Notes: a model not told the origin generated them from the letters alone. A DNA stretch of 64,000 bases from Leptodactylus fallax (GCA_947044405.1 CAMRHE010000077.1:3884001-3948000); one strand, 5' to 3'. Positions 1-13,620 are shown, counted from the first letter of the stretch. Translations and numbers: made by a program.

Positions 1-28
<28 letters not shown>
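1..28. repeat. (AT)n microsatellite at window edge
   Basis: Fourteen AT units in a row at the left edge. The tract may extend beyond the window. Confidence 0.95.
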
Positions 29-31
<3 letters not shown>

Positions 32-1753
32 GCATAAAATAGCCTCAAAAATTTATATAAAAATGATAGTAAATGTCTGATGAGTTTACCAAATGCGGTA
101 AGAACCTAACCATAGACTTCATGCATACAACCATATTTGGGACAGGGCCTGTATCCCTGATATTAATTGTATGCATTTCATTATATAAAATACATAAAAA
201 TATAATAATGCATAGAATTTTTTATTATGCAGGCACCAGATGCTATATGTTGAACTGCGTCTTTGATACAGGAAATTGTATGGAAATATGTGGGGCGTAA
301 TACTATGCATAATAGGGTTCCATATTCCACACTGTGTTACAGAATGGAATATACACACAAGGCCTTATTGACGACAGCAATTACACGAGTCAATTTTTAT
401 TGACCAATAGTTATGGAATCAATATTTATTTACTTACTTTTTAAGTAAATATAGGAGAATCTTGTGTTTAATAGATCTCAAAATAATTGTTGGGGTTTGT
501 TTCACTTTTATTATCTTGAATTAAATTTTCTATTTAAATTTAGAATTTTCTATTTAAAATTCTGTCCTCCACTGTTGCTGTGATGATTGAGTCCGTTGTA
601 CAAAAGTCCATTCATTGGATTGTGCTCACATTAAATCACACAAATCAGGGCAGATTTACTAATCGTATCTAATAATTAGATAATGTAAGCTTACACCAGA
701 CACTAAAAATGCCCCAGATTTATCACAGTGACTGATGCGAGATAATAAATCTAGCACAGATATAGATTATCTAGGCTAAGTATACAATACCTATTTGTTG
801 GCCTGCTGTAGTTTATGCCAAATAACATGCATTGACATAGCATAATGTTGAATCTTAGTCCATGTCCCTTTCTCGATAAGACACTCAACCTTGTTAGACG
901 AGGCACAAAAAGTATCTAAGGCAGTCAATAAGTGCGGTGCAAGGCACATTTTCATTAACAAATCTCCCCCATTGCGTTAGTACATTTCTATAGGATGTGA
1001 ACTTGTGCAATCTTGGAGCTAAAAGTATAAAACTCTTGTTTATCCCAAGCACCTCCTTGTCACCTAGAACTGCCACCTAAGTAAAGCTAGACTACTTTTT
1101 ACAATTATCTATGTATTATCATGTAAAGTTTAAAATATGTTTCGAGGCTTTAAAATAAATAAATTAATAAATAAATAAAAGAAAATACACAATTTTAAAC
1201 AAATACACAATTTTTTCCTCTGTGCCTCAACAATTACTGTTTCTTATTTATCTACTATTATGAAGAGCTAGAGGTTTAGTGCATTGTAAGGCGACGTCAC
1301 TGTAATTACGTCAAGCAATATGCTTTGCTATACTGGTGTTAGTGGGTCTCAAATTTTAGCTGTCAGTTCATTGGACTGTCTACAACATAACCGATATACA
1401 AATTAGCAAGTTTAATTAAAATACAGTAAAAATATATTCATGCCGAGAAAACAAAAACAGTACAAATATAGTTTCTAACAATGATAAAGTTCTGCTATAT
1501 ATACTGTATGTATGTCCACTCAAGGGCATAGATAGAAAATCAGCAACTGACAAAGGGGAGTACTCATTATATTAGCACCCTTTCATAGTCATCTAATTGA
1601 CACTCTAGTTAAGGGTGCTGCCACATGCAATGGCTCTGGCCACAAACACGGCTGGGCCCCTGGTGATTTCATTTATTGATTATTGGCTTCTACTTGTTAC
1701 TGACTGCACATGACCAATAGCATGTAGCAGCTAATAATAATTGTTTCACTTCC

Positions 1754-2118
1754 TTAAAGGGAGTCTGTCAGCAGCAAATTAGTTGTACACCTAATCACAG
1801 CACCTAGTAGAGCTGATTCCACAGTTTTCAAATATGCCTCTGTTATTCAGCTTTGGGGCTCCATTTGTATGTAAATTGTTGTTTCATTCATGTGCAAATG
1901 AGGGGAAAAAGCTTAGGGATGTGCCTTAGCTTGTCTGACCTTTAGATTTCCAGATAAAGCACTTTTCCCCTCATTTGTATATGGATAAAGCAGCAATGTA
2001 CATGAAAATGGGGCCCCAAAACTTAACAGTAGAGGGATATTTGAAAACTGTAGAATCACCTCTACAAGGTACTAGTATTAGGTTTATAATCAATTTACTG
2101 CTGACAGACTCCCTTTAA
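1754..2118. mobile_element. T2-like MITE (TTAA-flanked, TTAAAGGGAGTCTGTCAGCAG ends)
   Basis: A 365-bp element with near-perfect terminal inverted repeats: it starts TTAAAGGGAGTCTGTCAGCA and ends with the complementary GACTCCCTTTAA. TTAA lies at both ends, fitting the 4-bp TTAA target duplication of the T2 MITE family described in Xenopus (TTAAAGG termini, piggyBac-type target). The interior is also a weak foldback: a 'gattccacagttttcaaata' arm is mirrored by 'tatttgaaaactgtagaatc'. It has no coding capacity. A second member of this terminus class is at 29669-30162. Confidence 0.85.
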
Positions 2119-2849
2119 GTAAAATCCCCAGTGGCAGGGCCCTGGTAGCACCCACAAGATATATCATAACAAACCAATATCCATTGTAATGAAAGGAGAA
2201 GTGATATCAGATGATACATTAGATTCATAACTAAAGATTACATATACAGTATGACTTACTGGAAATATAACTCATGCAGTTTCTCCATAGAAATCTATTT
2301 GTTACCTCTGTTACACAAACTAGATGAAAGCCATCATATTTATTTTGCATCTAAGTGCCAGAAAGGAAACATCTAAACTTTGGGAAAAGTTTAATAAAAC
2401 TAGTAAACAAGTACTTTCTCCATAAACTATAGCTAAGGAGAAAATGATGTAGCCCATATATATAACTTAGAAAATGAACAAATTGTATATACAGTATATA
2501 CAATAATTTCTTTACAAAATAAGAAAACATATTTTATTAATGTATACATTATTGTAAATCCTCAATCAAATGACTATATAGGACCATAATCTCTATGTAT
2601 TTTTCATGAAGTTAGGACTTCTCTAGTGATGGTACCAAGAGCAGTTGTCCCTTTATACCTTCCAAGTTTGGAAAGATTGGGGATTCCGTTCCCAATTATA
2701 GTCTATGGGGTCCGTAAGTTTCCGCAGGTAACCACTTGTTTAATCGAATTGGGTTTCCGTTTCTCCGGTCCCCAAATGGACACGAAGAACGGAAATCTGA
2801 ACGCTAGTGAGAACTTAACGTAACATCAGAAAAGTTCACAAAAATGTAC

Positions 2850-3343
2850 TTAAAGGGGTATCCCCATAACCATTTTTAAATTTGTAGATAATTAAAAGTT
2901 AAACATTTTTGCAAGTATAAGTAATTAAACATTTTGCAGAGTTTTAAAGATTTTCTCTAAATATCTTGTGGTCACAAATTGTTGTCTTGATCGGTTGCCA
3001 GTGGATACGACCATGAATGCAGGATCTTTCTAAGGTCAGAAAATCAGCAATGGTTTCCTTATCGTGGCCGGGATATCTTCTCATACATGTAGTGTTCCTG
3101 TCTGGTAACCTGTCCACAATAAGGAAATCATGGCTGGGTTTTTGACAAGTCCATATAAAGTTTCTGCATTTGTGGTTGTATCCATTGGCAACTGATCAAG
3201 ACAACAGACTGTTACCACTAAGACAGTTAGAGAAAATCTTTAAAACTCTGCAGAATTTTTAACTACTTATATTTGCAAAAATGTTTAACTTTTAACTATC
3301 TACAAATATAGATATGGTTATGTTCATGGGAATACCCCTTTAA
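2850..3343. mobile_element. T2-like MITE (TTAAAGGGGTAT... ends), copy 1
   Basis: A 494-bp element beginning TTAAAGGGGTATCCCCATAA and ending GGGAATACCCCTTTAA, with TTAA at both borders. The arms pair over more than 100 bp: 'aagttaaacatttttgcaag' and 'gcagagttttaaagattttc' are mirrored near the other end. About 85-90% identical by eye to the element at 13116-13620, and related to the damaged copy at 37606-37920. Confidence 0.88.
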
Positions 3344-3790
3344 TGTTTCAATAAATATCACAGATCAGGCTAAACCTTTTATTGCCTCAAAGTGTGATTC
3401 AATAACACAAAATAAAATTAAGTAAAAACATCTAAAGTCGTATTTGAGGGATGAATATGTGACATATTCTCATGTTATCTTAAGTACTTATGAAAGATTA
3501 ATCTATGTAGTCTATTTATTGAGCTTATACACTGTATAGTGCTATGCTTTTCAGTACATCCATCAGCATGAGAAGTAATAGATCATGAAAAATGCACCAA
3601 AAAGCTTGATTAAAATCTCTCCTAATTCTTGAATTACACTTCACATCCTATGACCTACATTAGAATTTTCTAAAACATCTCGGCTTGTCTTGAAATGAAA
3701 TTTCCCTTGGGTTTTTCCATCTATGTAGATCTGTTCAAGGAAGTGAGCAATACTGAGATCTAGGAAGTTTTTAATAGGTTGTACATTTTA

Positions 3791-4303
<513 letters not shown>

Positions 4304-4486
4304 TTATTAAGATAAATGTCCTATAGGGCAAACATTAGATACTTCATTGAGTCATTAAAAAGGGTTGTCCCACATAAAGTTATCACTTGTCCATATCATA
4401 GGTGACAATTGTCTGATTGCTGGGGGTCATTGTGATCACTATTATGGTTCTCCTCAGCCTCCCATTTCCTCCTCACAGCAGTTAGT

Positions 4487-4776
4487 CTAGGGCTACATGT
4501 TGACTTTGGCCATGCGGTCAAAGATCTCCATGTTGCCTGCTACTCCTTCACTATGTAAGTGAATCGAGCCACACTATGACTCCAAGGGTGCTGCAACTGT
4601 GACTTCTAGTTGCACAGACACTGAGCACTGCTGGAATTTTTTGTAACTAAAAGTCGCAATCCCCTTGGGTCACAATGCAACTCCATTCACTTATATCATT
4701 GAAGAAGTTGCAGGCCTACACAGCAATGTTTGGTCATATGATGGGAGTTGTGCCCAAAGTCAACGTGTAGCCCTAG
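4487..4776. mobile_element. Foldback repeat (CTAGGGCTACATGTTGACTTT ends)
   Basis: A 290-bp stretch whose left end 'ctagggctacatgttgactt' is mirrored at its right end by 'aaagtcaacgtgtagcccta'. The inner arms also pair imperfectly: 'ccatgcggtcaaa' against 'tttggtcatatga', and 'cactatgtaagtgaat' against 'attcacttatat'. There is no open frame and no clear target duplication, so the superfamily cannot be assigned. Confidence 0.65.
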
Positions 4777-6059
4777 CCTTATGCAGAAGTTTGATGGAAG
4801 GTTGTTAAACATTCATGCTCGCTCTCCATTCAAAGTCTATGGGACTGATGGATGAAAATGAATAAATATTACTAGCATCTCCAACTAGCATGTGTGTGCT
4901 ATCTCTGTATATAGTAGTCACTTTATAGGCTACCACAGCTCATGCATTTTTCTTTACAGGTGTCAGCCTGTATTCTAATATTACATATTACAGAAGAGGT
5001 AGGAAACAGTATAGATACTATCCGATATGAGTGTCTAAGTCTATATTAAACAATTTTCAGACTCTTTAGTCTAATGTATACGTTATTAACATATTTGTCA
5101 GCATCAGATATGATACTTGTCCCATATTCAAGGGGAATTCCAAACAGAGAATTCTACTTAAAGTTACATCAAAGATACTCTAATATGACTATTACTATTG
5201 CAATAACATGATAAAACCTGCAGATCTAAAGACACAATAAAATGCATTTCAAGAAAAGTAAAAGTCTGACGCCCTTAGGTATGGGTGATCTATATAGCAG
5301 CAAGTACAAAGTACCTAGAACATATAACCTCTAACATGGTTGGCTTTAAATATGAGCGATTTACTGTGCTCCAGTAAGATATTAATAGTAAAAAGATATC
5401 TATTAAATCTATGGGCATTATATTCGTACATTTCAGACCATTAATACATAAACCTCCTAGGTCTGCTGACGTCTGTCAAAATGGTGCCCTGATCAGGGAA
5501 ACTATGAACAATTCCTTTATGTGCAAATAGAGTTGTCCACTCTTATCTTTTGGTGAAGGACTCGAATTTCTCATAATATCTCTTTAATATAATATTGTAT
5601 AATTTTATTATATTTTGTATAATTTTGGAAAAATTGGGGCATTTAAGTCACCCCACTAATCAGGAATCGCCACTTTTGGGAAGCATTTGCACAAATACCT
5701 TTCCTTTTTAGATGGAGTTTGCCCAGCACAAGCCAGGATAGACAATTCCACCAAAATGGACAGTGGGCAAGTATGATCATGAAACGTTCTATCAAATTCC
5801 TAGACAGGCTGCAATCTACAATAAAACCACTCATAGGCTACACATGGAGACATTTGAGATAAACATCTTGTGACAGAGTATCTTGATTTTTAATAAAACT
5901 AGTCATCTCAATCAGAGATCTCAGGATATATTGAAGCAAGGGGCAAGTTACATAAGGATACGTCTGTATGCCATGCAGGATAACTCCTAGTGCTCTGTAT
6001 ATTGTCTGTATATTGTCTTCACAGCTTACAGAGAACTTTAGTATCTAAATTATTAAATT

Positions 6060-6078
6060 AAATTATTATTATTATTAA
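6060..6078. repeat. Short (ATT)n microsatellite
   Basis: About six ATT units in AT-rich intron sequence. Confidence 0.75.
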
Positions 6079-7132
6079 AGTATTTAGTATGTAGTAGCTA
6101 AAGTATCAGATCATCATATCAAACATTCAGATATTTGATACAGATAACTATAGGCACACTGCTTCCTTAAGAAACAGTTTACATAGGGATCACTGGTCCT
6201 TGTGTCAGCTGCTCCTTCCTGTCCACTCTGATCATGTCTACAGATTAGCCACAGTCAAAATATAGTCATGCTTAGTATGGATGAAAAGAAGCTCCTGAGA
6301 CAAGGATAAAGTATATTTGTCTAGAACTGCCCTTTGTCCTTCATTGACAATGAGAGTGCTAAACAACCTGGGAAGGGACATATTGAGGCTGGATGTTCCT
6401 AAAGACTGATAACCCGGTAATAACAATTTCCTACAACAATGGCTTGTCTGATAGATGAATGTTTACTGAACAGCCATTATTTCCCTATCATGTGAAGTTA
6501 GAAAGGGATGAGTTTTTCTGAAACAATTCTAATATTACCTTGTCTCATGGTCTCTGCATTTTCTACAAGATCCTAAATCTTTATATGTAGATCAAAAGCA
6601 CTTGAACCCATTAAAAGCAAAGCCTGTTTACCTAACTCACCACCTTAGGCCCTCTCCACCACTTGTGTTCATGAGCGGGCTTTGGAAACAAAGCAATATA
6701 GGAAAGACAATAAGAGCGGCTTTGTAAACTCCATGCATAGACAATGTCTGAAAAACATTGCTGGGATCCTTGATCTCATTTAATTCAAGGTTTTTGTTTG
6801 CAGATGTCGTGTTGGGAAATTGTAGTCTTTCCTATGGTTTTTTAATCAATTACGACTCTCGACTACAATTAGTAGATTTCAATCTTATTCAATATTCAGG
6901 CAATTTAGATTCTACAACTTTTGTTTTAGGATAACTTGATGCAGTCTAGATGTTCAGTATATTCTATAACTGCTAAGAACATAGTGACCTCAGTTTGTAC
7001 AAGGGTAACAACATGGATAGGTGGGGGATTGTTGGACGTATCCAATAACAACATCTTTACCTCAAAATCATAACTAGATGCTAAAGTTATTAAATGTCTA
7101 TGGGTGTATTTTTTAAGGAACAGGAAAATTAC

Positions 7133-7235
7133 CTTTCATCTTCTTGAACTTCTTATACCATCTCCCAAATTCATGACATTTAGTAGCTGACACATTGGCA
7201 TAGTATGTACTGTTAACAATGGAGGAGATCATGCT
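7133..7235 (-). CDS. SATB2: SATB2 coding exon 5 (end of CUT-like domain), internal exon
   Basis: A short 103-nt exon, below the length usually picked up as an ORF. I located it from the expected protein sequence. The acceptor is CTCTCTTCCAG just above 7235 and the donor GTAATT follows at 7127-7132. It encodes 34 residues, [20 protein letters not shown] then [14 protein letters not shown], plus the first base of a valine codon. Human SATB2 has [14 protein letters not shown] as I recall it, so the frog has Q to H, Y to F and I to M. The MK at the end, joined to VE across the splice, keeps the psi-K-x-E form of the first known SUMO-acceptor site (human K233, established for SATB2). The valine is completed at 4284. 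The frog then goes straight to RDN, whereas human repeats VER twice, a three-residue difference. Confidence 0.92.
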
Positions 7236-8516
7236 CTGGAAGAGAGTGCAGAACAAGGGAAGGATATAAAGTAAGACTTGGCAGGCAGAGAATCAATTGA
7301 TGAACTATTCAATGATGAGCCATTAATGTTTCTCATCTGTAGTTGGATGAAAAAGCCATGTAAGTGCAGCCTTGGCTTCATAGAACACAGTGAGTCATGC
7401 AAAATTAGTTGCCTGATTCATTACCTATCTCTTTCACCCTTGGCACTGAATGTTCATGCACAAAAATAAATACAATTGTCATAAATTCTCATGATTTTAT
7501 ATGTAAGTAGTAGTTTCACCCCCAAAAAACGTTATTCACATAAAACATATATAGCAATAAGGACACATTTATACTGTGAACTAGCAGTTATGTTTTCATT
7601 AAAAAGTTAATTGAAGATTTAAAGAGCAGGATATGCAATTGACTTGGCCATCATACCACTTCTGGATGACCTGCAAGACAGTTGCAGAAAGTAGAAGAGG
7701 TTTTCCGGGCCCAAGTGGATTTTTCATTTAGATGACCTTCCCTTCGGAAGTTGATATAGTAGACAGAGAGACTGAGCAGACTGGTCCTATTCAATTAGAG
7801 GCGCTGCAGCCTTGTCCACTGCATAGCAATTGTTCCTGGGAATTGCAGTGCAGCTCCTGTTACTTGAGTAGGAGCAGCCTGCACGAACTCCCTGTCTATG
7901 GCATCTATCCTGTGCATAGGTCATCAATATGAAAACTCAATTTGGGGACAGAAAACCAGTTTAATATTATTTAAGATTATGGACACCTTTGGATCCATAA
8001 GGGCTAAAAAAATCAATGAAGGTTGGGCAGCTTGGACTATGGCTCCTCTCTCTGTTCTCCAGAATGTTCATAAAACTGACTTTCTTATTCAGCTAAGATT
8101 TGTGTTAAGGAGAACAGACAGAGTATCTACAGACCAAGCCATCAGAGAGCTCATCTAATATATTTTGCAGAGAATAGCATTCTGCAGCTTGCAATGTAAT
8201 GTAATACATGTTGCAGAAGCTAAACGGGTCCAAATAAAAGACAATTACAAAAATGTTATCACTCTATAATACATGCAACTCCATTGCCTTTAACTAAGCT
8301 TTCTACCATTGTAATAGTACTGCTAGAGCAAAGGGGTGGCCATAAGGCGTCACATGTGCTGTCTACTGTGTAGTATATAGTATATAGGTTCTGCTGTGTG
8401 CATAAGTTCTTACACATTTAACACATAAAACTTATGCTAGATTTGCCACAATAATAAAAAGTGAGTTGGCGTTCACATTCTAGTGTGTAGTCAGATTTTG
8501 TGCTTTAGAAATCTAT

Positions 8517-9082
8517 TAGAGATGAGCGAATCGAAGCTGACGAAGTGGAATTCGATCCGAATTTCAGGAAATATTCGATTCGCATCGAATCCGAATTTCC
8601 TTACACTTCGTGGTAACGAATCGCATTTAGTTCAAAATGGCTGCTGTACATGTTAGGACATGGGGCAAGGAACTCTGGGAACGCGGGATCACCCACAATG
8701 CCATGCGTGCAGCCAATCGGCAGCCAGCTCTGTGATGTCACAGCCTTTCAATCCCTTCTCGAGCGCCCACGGCATGTTTGACCGCTGCATCCAAGGTGTT
8801 AAAACCCTCAATCGGTTATGGAGCAGGGTGTTAGCTGTAACTGACAGTTAACACCCTGCTCCATAACCGATCGGGGGTCCCAACACCGTGGATGCAGTGG
8901 TCAAACATGATCTCGGCATCCAAGGAGTTCCGCCATTTTGCCGCCCACCCCGGGTCTCTGCAGCCAATAAATAGATGTTTTTTAACATGATTTGCCACTA
9001 TTTAATTCGGATCGAATAGAATCGTATTTGAAAATTTGGCGAAGTAGCCGAATAGAATTTTTGAATACTTCACTCATCTCTA
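8517..9082. mobile_element. Non-autonomous hAT transposon with intact 8-bp target duplication
   Basis: A 566-bp element that starts TAGAGATGAGCGAATCGAA and ends TTCACTCATCTCTA, i.e. with inverted termini TAGAGATGAG(C/T)GAA. It is flanked by a perfect 8-bp direct repeat AAATCTAT at 8509-8516 and 9083-9090. An 8-bp duplication is the mark of the hAT superfamily. The interior has a strong hairpin at about 8811-8871 (arms with 'ggttatggagcagggtgtta') and no transposase frame. Related 'agagatgagcgaa' repeats are common in amphibian genomes. The perfect duplication suggests a fairly recent insertion. Confidence 0.9.
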
Positions 9083-9399
9083 AAATCTATATATCAACTC
9101 TCAGCAAAGATGCCAAATCTTTTGCTTTTAGTCATCTACAACAACTGTAACCTTTTGGTTTGAAAAATTAAATTTCGATTTTAAAAAAAAATTAATTAAA
9201 AGTTTTTTTTTATATATAAACTGTAATTTTGCTCTGTTGTAAACTTCATTTTCCTTTCCTTTCTTTTCAAGCACGGTAAATATGCGATCATATCATTAAC
9301 ACATCCAGGTCTATGTACACCTGGAAACTGCATTCAAGGTTTTACAATGTGTACTGCAAAACTCATTTACATGTCTTTTTATATTATAATTGCACTTCT

Positions 9400-9421
9400 T
9401 CTTATTATTATTATTATTATC
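9400..9421. repeat. Short (ATT)n microsatellite
   Basis: About seven ATT units in a T-rich stretch. Confidence 0.75.
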
Positions 9422-10184
9422 CAATATTTATACAATTTTTTTTTATAAGACTGCATATTTAGTATATGAAACATTAATTTCCTTCTTTCTACTGGTACTA
9501 AAAAGCTTCCTTTTATAGACTTGCTCGACACTAATAATATCTGAAATATATTATCATTTCCTGATCAACTTCAGGAGATTAGTGTTTTGAACAGAAATAT
9601 TTACTATACCAGAATAGGTATTTCCATAGAATAACATAGGAGGAAACAATGCTATCTTCTGCAAAATATCACAGCGTTGATGAAGATAATTGATAAATAT
9701 CTTCTTAAAATGTTATTTTTACATGCATGTAGGAGAATAATACACATGTTGTCTGGCCTGTGATACTTTATTTTGGTGGTTCCATATGTCTGTCAGCTCA
9801 CGATAATATTTTCATTAGTTCTAAATATAAAGTACATCCTAGCAGAAAAAATGCTGTTTAGGCCCAAAGTGGTGTGCACAGAGCCTGTGTGGCAACATGA
9901 AGAATTTTGCCACATTATGACCCTCCTAGCAGCACTGTATGGTATCTCAGTACACTAACATATGCATGAACCTGTCTGGAAAATATTCTGAATTCTATGT
10001 CTCCATCTGAATTTTGTAGCCATACAGAAGTACACTATGGGCCTAACAGATCTCTATGGGTGCATGGCATGAGCTCTAAAAGTAAGACTTTGATATAGAT
10101 TTTTTCAATAGAATTCATAAATGCTTTGAAAGCCAGCTGTATTTTTCTGTCTTGACAAAAAGTGTGAAGACATATACCTTTTTT

Positions 10185-10405
10185 AGGCTGAGGCCCCACG
10201 TTGCAGAAACACAGCTTTTTTTGTTGCAGATTTTGCTGCGTTTTTTTGAGCCAAAGCCAAGAATGGCTACAAAAGGAATGGGAAATATCTAGAAAATTCT
10301 TATACTTTTACCTTCTGCACAATCCACTTCTGGATTTGGCTCAAAAAACTGCAGCAAAATCTGCAACAACAAAATCTGCATTTCCGCAACATGGGGCCTC
10401 AGCCT
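10185..10405. mobile_element. Palindromic foldback MITE (AGGCTGAGGCCCCACGTTGC ends)
   Basis: A 221-bp element whose left end 'aggctgaggccccacgttgc' is mirrored at the right by 'gcaacatggggcctcagcct'. The inner arms 'ttgttgcagattttgctgcg' and 'gcagcaaaatctgcaacaac' also pair, so most of it can fold into one hairpin. Non-coding; the ORF read across it is an artefact. Related amphibian-type pieces occur at 15071-15277 and 17065-17306. Confidence 0.8.
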
Positions 10406-10814
10406 CACACTGGAAAAGAATGGCAAGATAATTCAACTATATAAGTATTTAGTTGCATACTGCTGCATTCTTTCCTAGGTGAATACATGTATGGTTTTCT
10501 CCAGTGTTCAGTAAACAATGTATACCTCAACTGTGGCAAAATGTGGTGTGAACCTAGCTTAATTTAGGAAAGATTAAATTTCCTTTCCAAGATAGGTTAA
10601 GTTGAATTTGCAAGAAAGATGGACAATTTTCTAGAATTCAGGTGATAAACCCTGTTGGGAGTTGTCTCTATGACCATATTGGTTTTCATAAAAATTTCCG
10701 ACTACCCACAGATACACCATAGCTGCAAAAGGGAGGGATAAACCTTTCAATGAATTAAGTCAAAGTCCTATGTACTGATAAATTCAGAATGCAGTGTTGT
10801 ACATTTCTCCATTG

Positions 10815-11158
10815 TTAAGGGGATTTTCAAGGATTTATTGATGGCCTATCCATAGATTCCTTAGGCTATCAATACTGGATCAGTGGGGGTCCAGCACATG
10901 ACATCCCCACTGTGCTGATATCAGCAGGCACGCCTGCCCAAACTACACACTGAATGGGTGCTAAGCTGCAGTAGTCGGACTTGGTCAACACACTGTGGCT
11001 GCCTATGGCCCTGTGCACTGTGCAGTTCTCTCAACTATGGCTGCTGATATAAGCTGAACAGAGGAGGTGCTGGGTGTCAGACCCCCACCAATATGATAAT
11101 GATGATCTATTCTAAAGATAGGTCATTCATATGTTAATCATGGAAAGCCCCCCCCCCC
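10815..11158. mobile_element. Degenerate MITE with 'ggtcc/gacccc' foldback core
   Basis: Begins TTAAGGGGATTTTCAAGG, with inner arms 'gatcagtgggggtccagcac' and 'ctgggtgtcagacccccacc'. The right end decays into a C9 run and lacks TTAA. It has the same layout as 47112-47463 and 15281-15828. Non-coding. Confidence 0.6.
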
Positions 11159-11467
11159 ATTTTTATACATTTACTTTGTTTAGACACAAAAACTAACTTG
11201 TCTTTGACTGACACAGATCACTAAAAAGACAACTAATTAAACTATTGCACCACCCCTTCCATGACATCATCACATCTAAGATACTAACCCTTCTATGACA
11301 TCATCATTACACCTAACGTCCTACGCACATTCCAACAGAATTGTCAATATGATCTAAAAGTAAAGCTCTCTTTGTTGCCCATGGCAACCGATGACATCAA
11401 AGCTTTCATTTAAAAAAAAAAAAGAAGGATATGAAATGAAAGCTATTTCTTGAGAACAGACAGGCTA

Positions 11468-11494
11468 ATAATATATATATATATATATATATAT
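11468..11494. repeat. (AT)n microsatellite
   Basis: About 13 AT units. Confidence 0.95.
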
Positions 11495-11579
11495 TTTCAA
11501 TGTATTGCTCCAAGCACCTCTTATCTCTGCACTTTCCTTATGGACTGTGTGCCATGATACTTGTGCCGTTTAGTGACTG

Positions 11580-12170
11580 AGAATTTATTAACATTATACA
11601 GTTAATCTCTCTTCATTCTGGAAGGAAGGATTTCTAACAGTCCATGGGGATAGATAATCCTACTAACACTTTAGGCTGCAGAGCGCTGCTTTTCAGAGTC
11701 AATACCCAATAAAATAACTTTGCTTTCATAATATTTATGTCACTTTAAATTCCTCCTGTCCTGGGGTCCCCATCATTAGAAATGACATATGGAAGGACAC
11801 ACACATTAGATACAATGGCCGAGAACAATGGTGATCTAGGAAGCAGAACCTAAAAGGTAAGATTAGATGCCATGCCATGAATAATCCCATTAATGCTTCT
11901 CAGATGTTTCAGTTCAGCTTCCAACTGCAACAAGACCACACAGCCAAGAGCCTGGGAACGTACGTGCTGCTACCCCAAGTACAACGCTTAGACTAATAAG
12001 AAGAATTAATATCAGTTATAGGAACGTGTCATTAGCACCTGTGCTGAAATTCACTAAGCGGAGAATATTTTAACCCTATCCACTCCGCTGTCTCTTTGCA
12101 GGATGCTGGGATTGCTATATTCTGACATGCTCTGGTTTATGATTTAACTATAATTATATGGTTTGCAGGA
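11580..12170. promoter_or_regulatory. Candidate conserved non-coding block (by eye)
   Basis: About 590 bp of balanced-composition sequence without simple repeats, terminal inverted repeats or similarity to other parts of the window. It includes homeodomain-type cores (ATTAATG near 11890, TAATTATA near 12150) and 'ttatgtcactttaaattcc'. This texture is typical of conserved intronic elements of developmental regulators. No alignment was available, so the conservation claim is inference. Confidence 0.3.
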
Positions 12171-12325
12171 TGGAAGGAGAAGTTCAGAAGCATTCAGCTC
12201 TGCACAACGTTTATTCAATAAGATTTTGGCAGGCAAAAGTACAATAAATACAAGATAATTAATGCATAAGTTAATGAAATGAATGTGTGAATTAATAAGG
12301 CTGTCTCACCAACACAACCTCTTTC

Positions 12326-12681
12326 AGGCTGGGGCTAGATCTCGGCATTTTGATCTCAAGGAGCTCATGACAACCGCGATGAACTAGATTGAAAATCGGA
12401 ACATGCAAGCAATTTTTAAAGCAAAATTCTACCATAAGACACGGCAGTATGAGTGATTTCCATGTGATTTTGTAGCATGATTTTGATACCCCTTCCTGTT
12501 TTTGCCATGTGAGCCATCTGCCTGCTTTAGTTTGAAGGTGCAAGCATCCCTGCACTCTGTCTGCCTGTCCTGGAGCAATTTATCACTAAAGATAACTAAA
12601 AATAATTTGCTATCAGTTATTTCACAGTGATTTATCTTCAGCGATAAATTGCTCCAGCAAAGTCTATGTGTAACGCTAGCC
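12326..12681. mobile_element. Foldback repeat with inner hairpin
   Basis: Left end 'aggctggggctagatctc' and right end 'gtgtaacgctagcc' are weakly complementary. Within it 'ggagcaatttatcactaaag' pairs with 'agcgataaattgctcc' to form a clear stem at about 12572-12657. Non-coding; the ORFs 12292-12555 and 12429-12734 read across it. Confidence 0.5.
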
Positions 12682-13115
12682 ATTAAATGAAGAGGGTGAC
12701 AGCCACAGGAATTTTGGAAACCTACTGCCTCCATTTCTTAGGGGATGTGCACATAGACTGAGAGCAACTGCCACTAACAGCAATGGAGTGAAGGATACAG
12801 ACAAAGCCCCCTCTCTCTGAGACCACTCCCATTGACTCTAATGTAAGCAACATGACTGAAGCTTACTTCCGTTATGTTTGTTTACTTTTGTAATAGAAAA
12901 AAGTCCTGCATGTCCGACTTTTTCTTCTGTCAAAAAAGTAAAAAAAAAACATGGCAGAAGAATGCTACCGTCATGCTTTTTACATTGGGCTGAATGCAGA
13001 TTCTCACCAAATAGAGGGGGCTCCTTCTGCATCAGTCATTGAATGTCCGTTGCTCCCATTCTATGGCGGGTGAGAGCAACGGACATTAATAACGGTAGTG
13101 TGACCCAACCTACCC

Positions 13116-13620
13116 TTAAAGGGGTATTCCCATGAACATAACCATTTTTAAATTTGTAGATAATTAAAAGTTTAAAATTTTTGCAAATATAAGTCATTAA
13201 ACATTTTGCAGAGTTTTAAAGATTTTCTCTAAATATCTTGTGGTCACAAGTTGTTGTCTTGATCAGTTGCCAGTGGATACGACCATGAATTCAGGACCTT
13301 TCTAAGGTCAGAAAATCAGCAATGGTTTCCTTATCGTGGCCGGAATATCTTCTGATACATGTAGTGCCCCTGCCTGATAACCCAGCTACAATAAGAAATT
13401 CATGGCTGTGTTCCTGACAAGTCCCAGACCATAGAAAGTTTCTGCATTTGTGGTCGTATCCATTGGCAACCGATCAGGAAAACAGATGTCACCACTAAGA
13501 TAGTTAGAGAAAATCTTTAAAACTCTGCAGAATTTTTAACTACTTATATTTGCAAAAATGTTTAACTTTTAATTATCTACAAATAGAGATATGATTATGT
13601 TCATGGGAATACCCCTTTAA
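13116..13620. mobile_element. T2-like MITE (TTAAAGGGGTAT... ends), copy 2
   Basis: A 505-bp element, TTAAAGGGGTATTCCCATGA to TCATGGGAATACCCCTTTAA: the last 20 bases are the exact reverse complement of the first 20. TTAA is at both borders. The interior aligns by eye along its length with 2850-3343 (for example 'gcagagttttaaagattttc' and 'aatggtttccttatcgtggc' in both). Confidence 0.92.
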
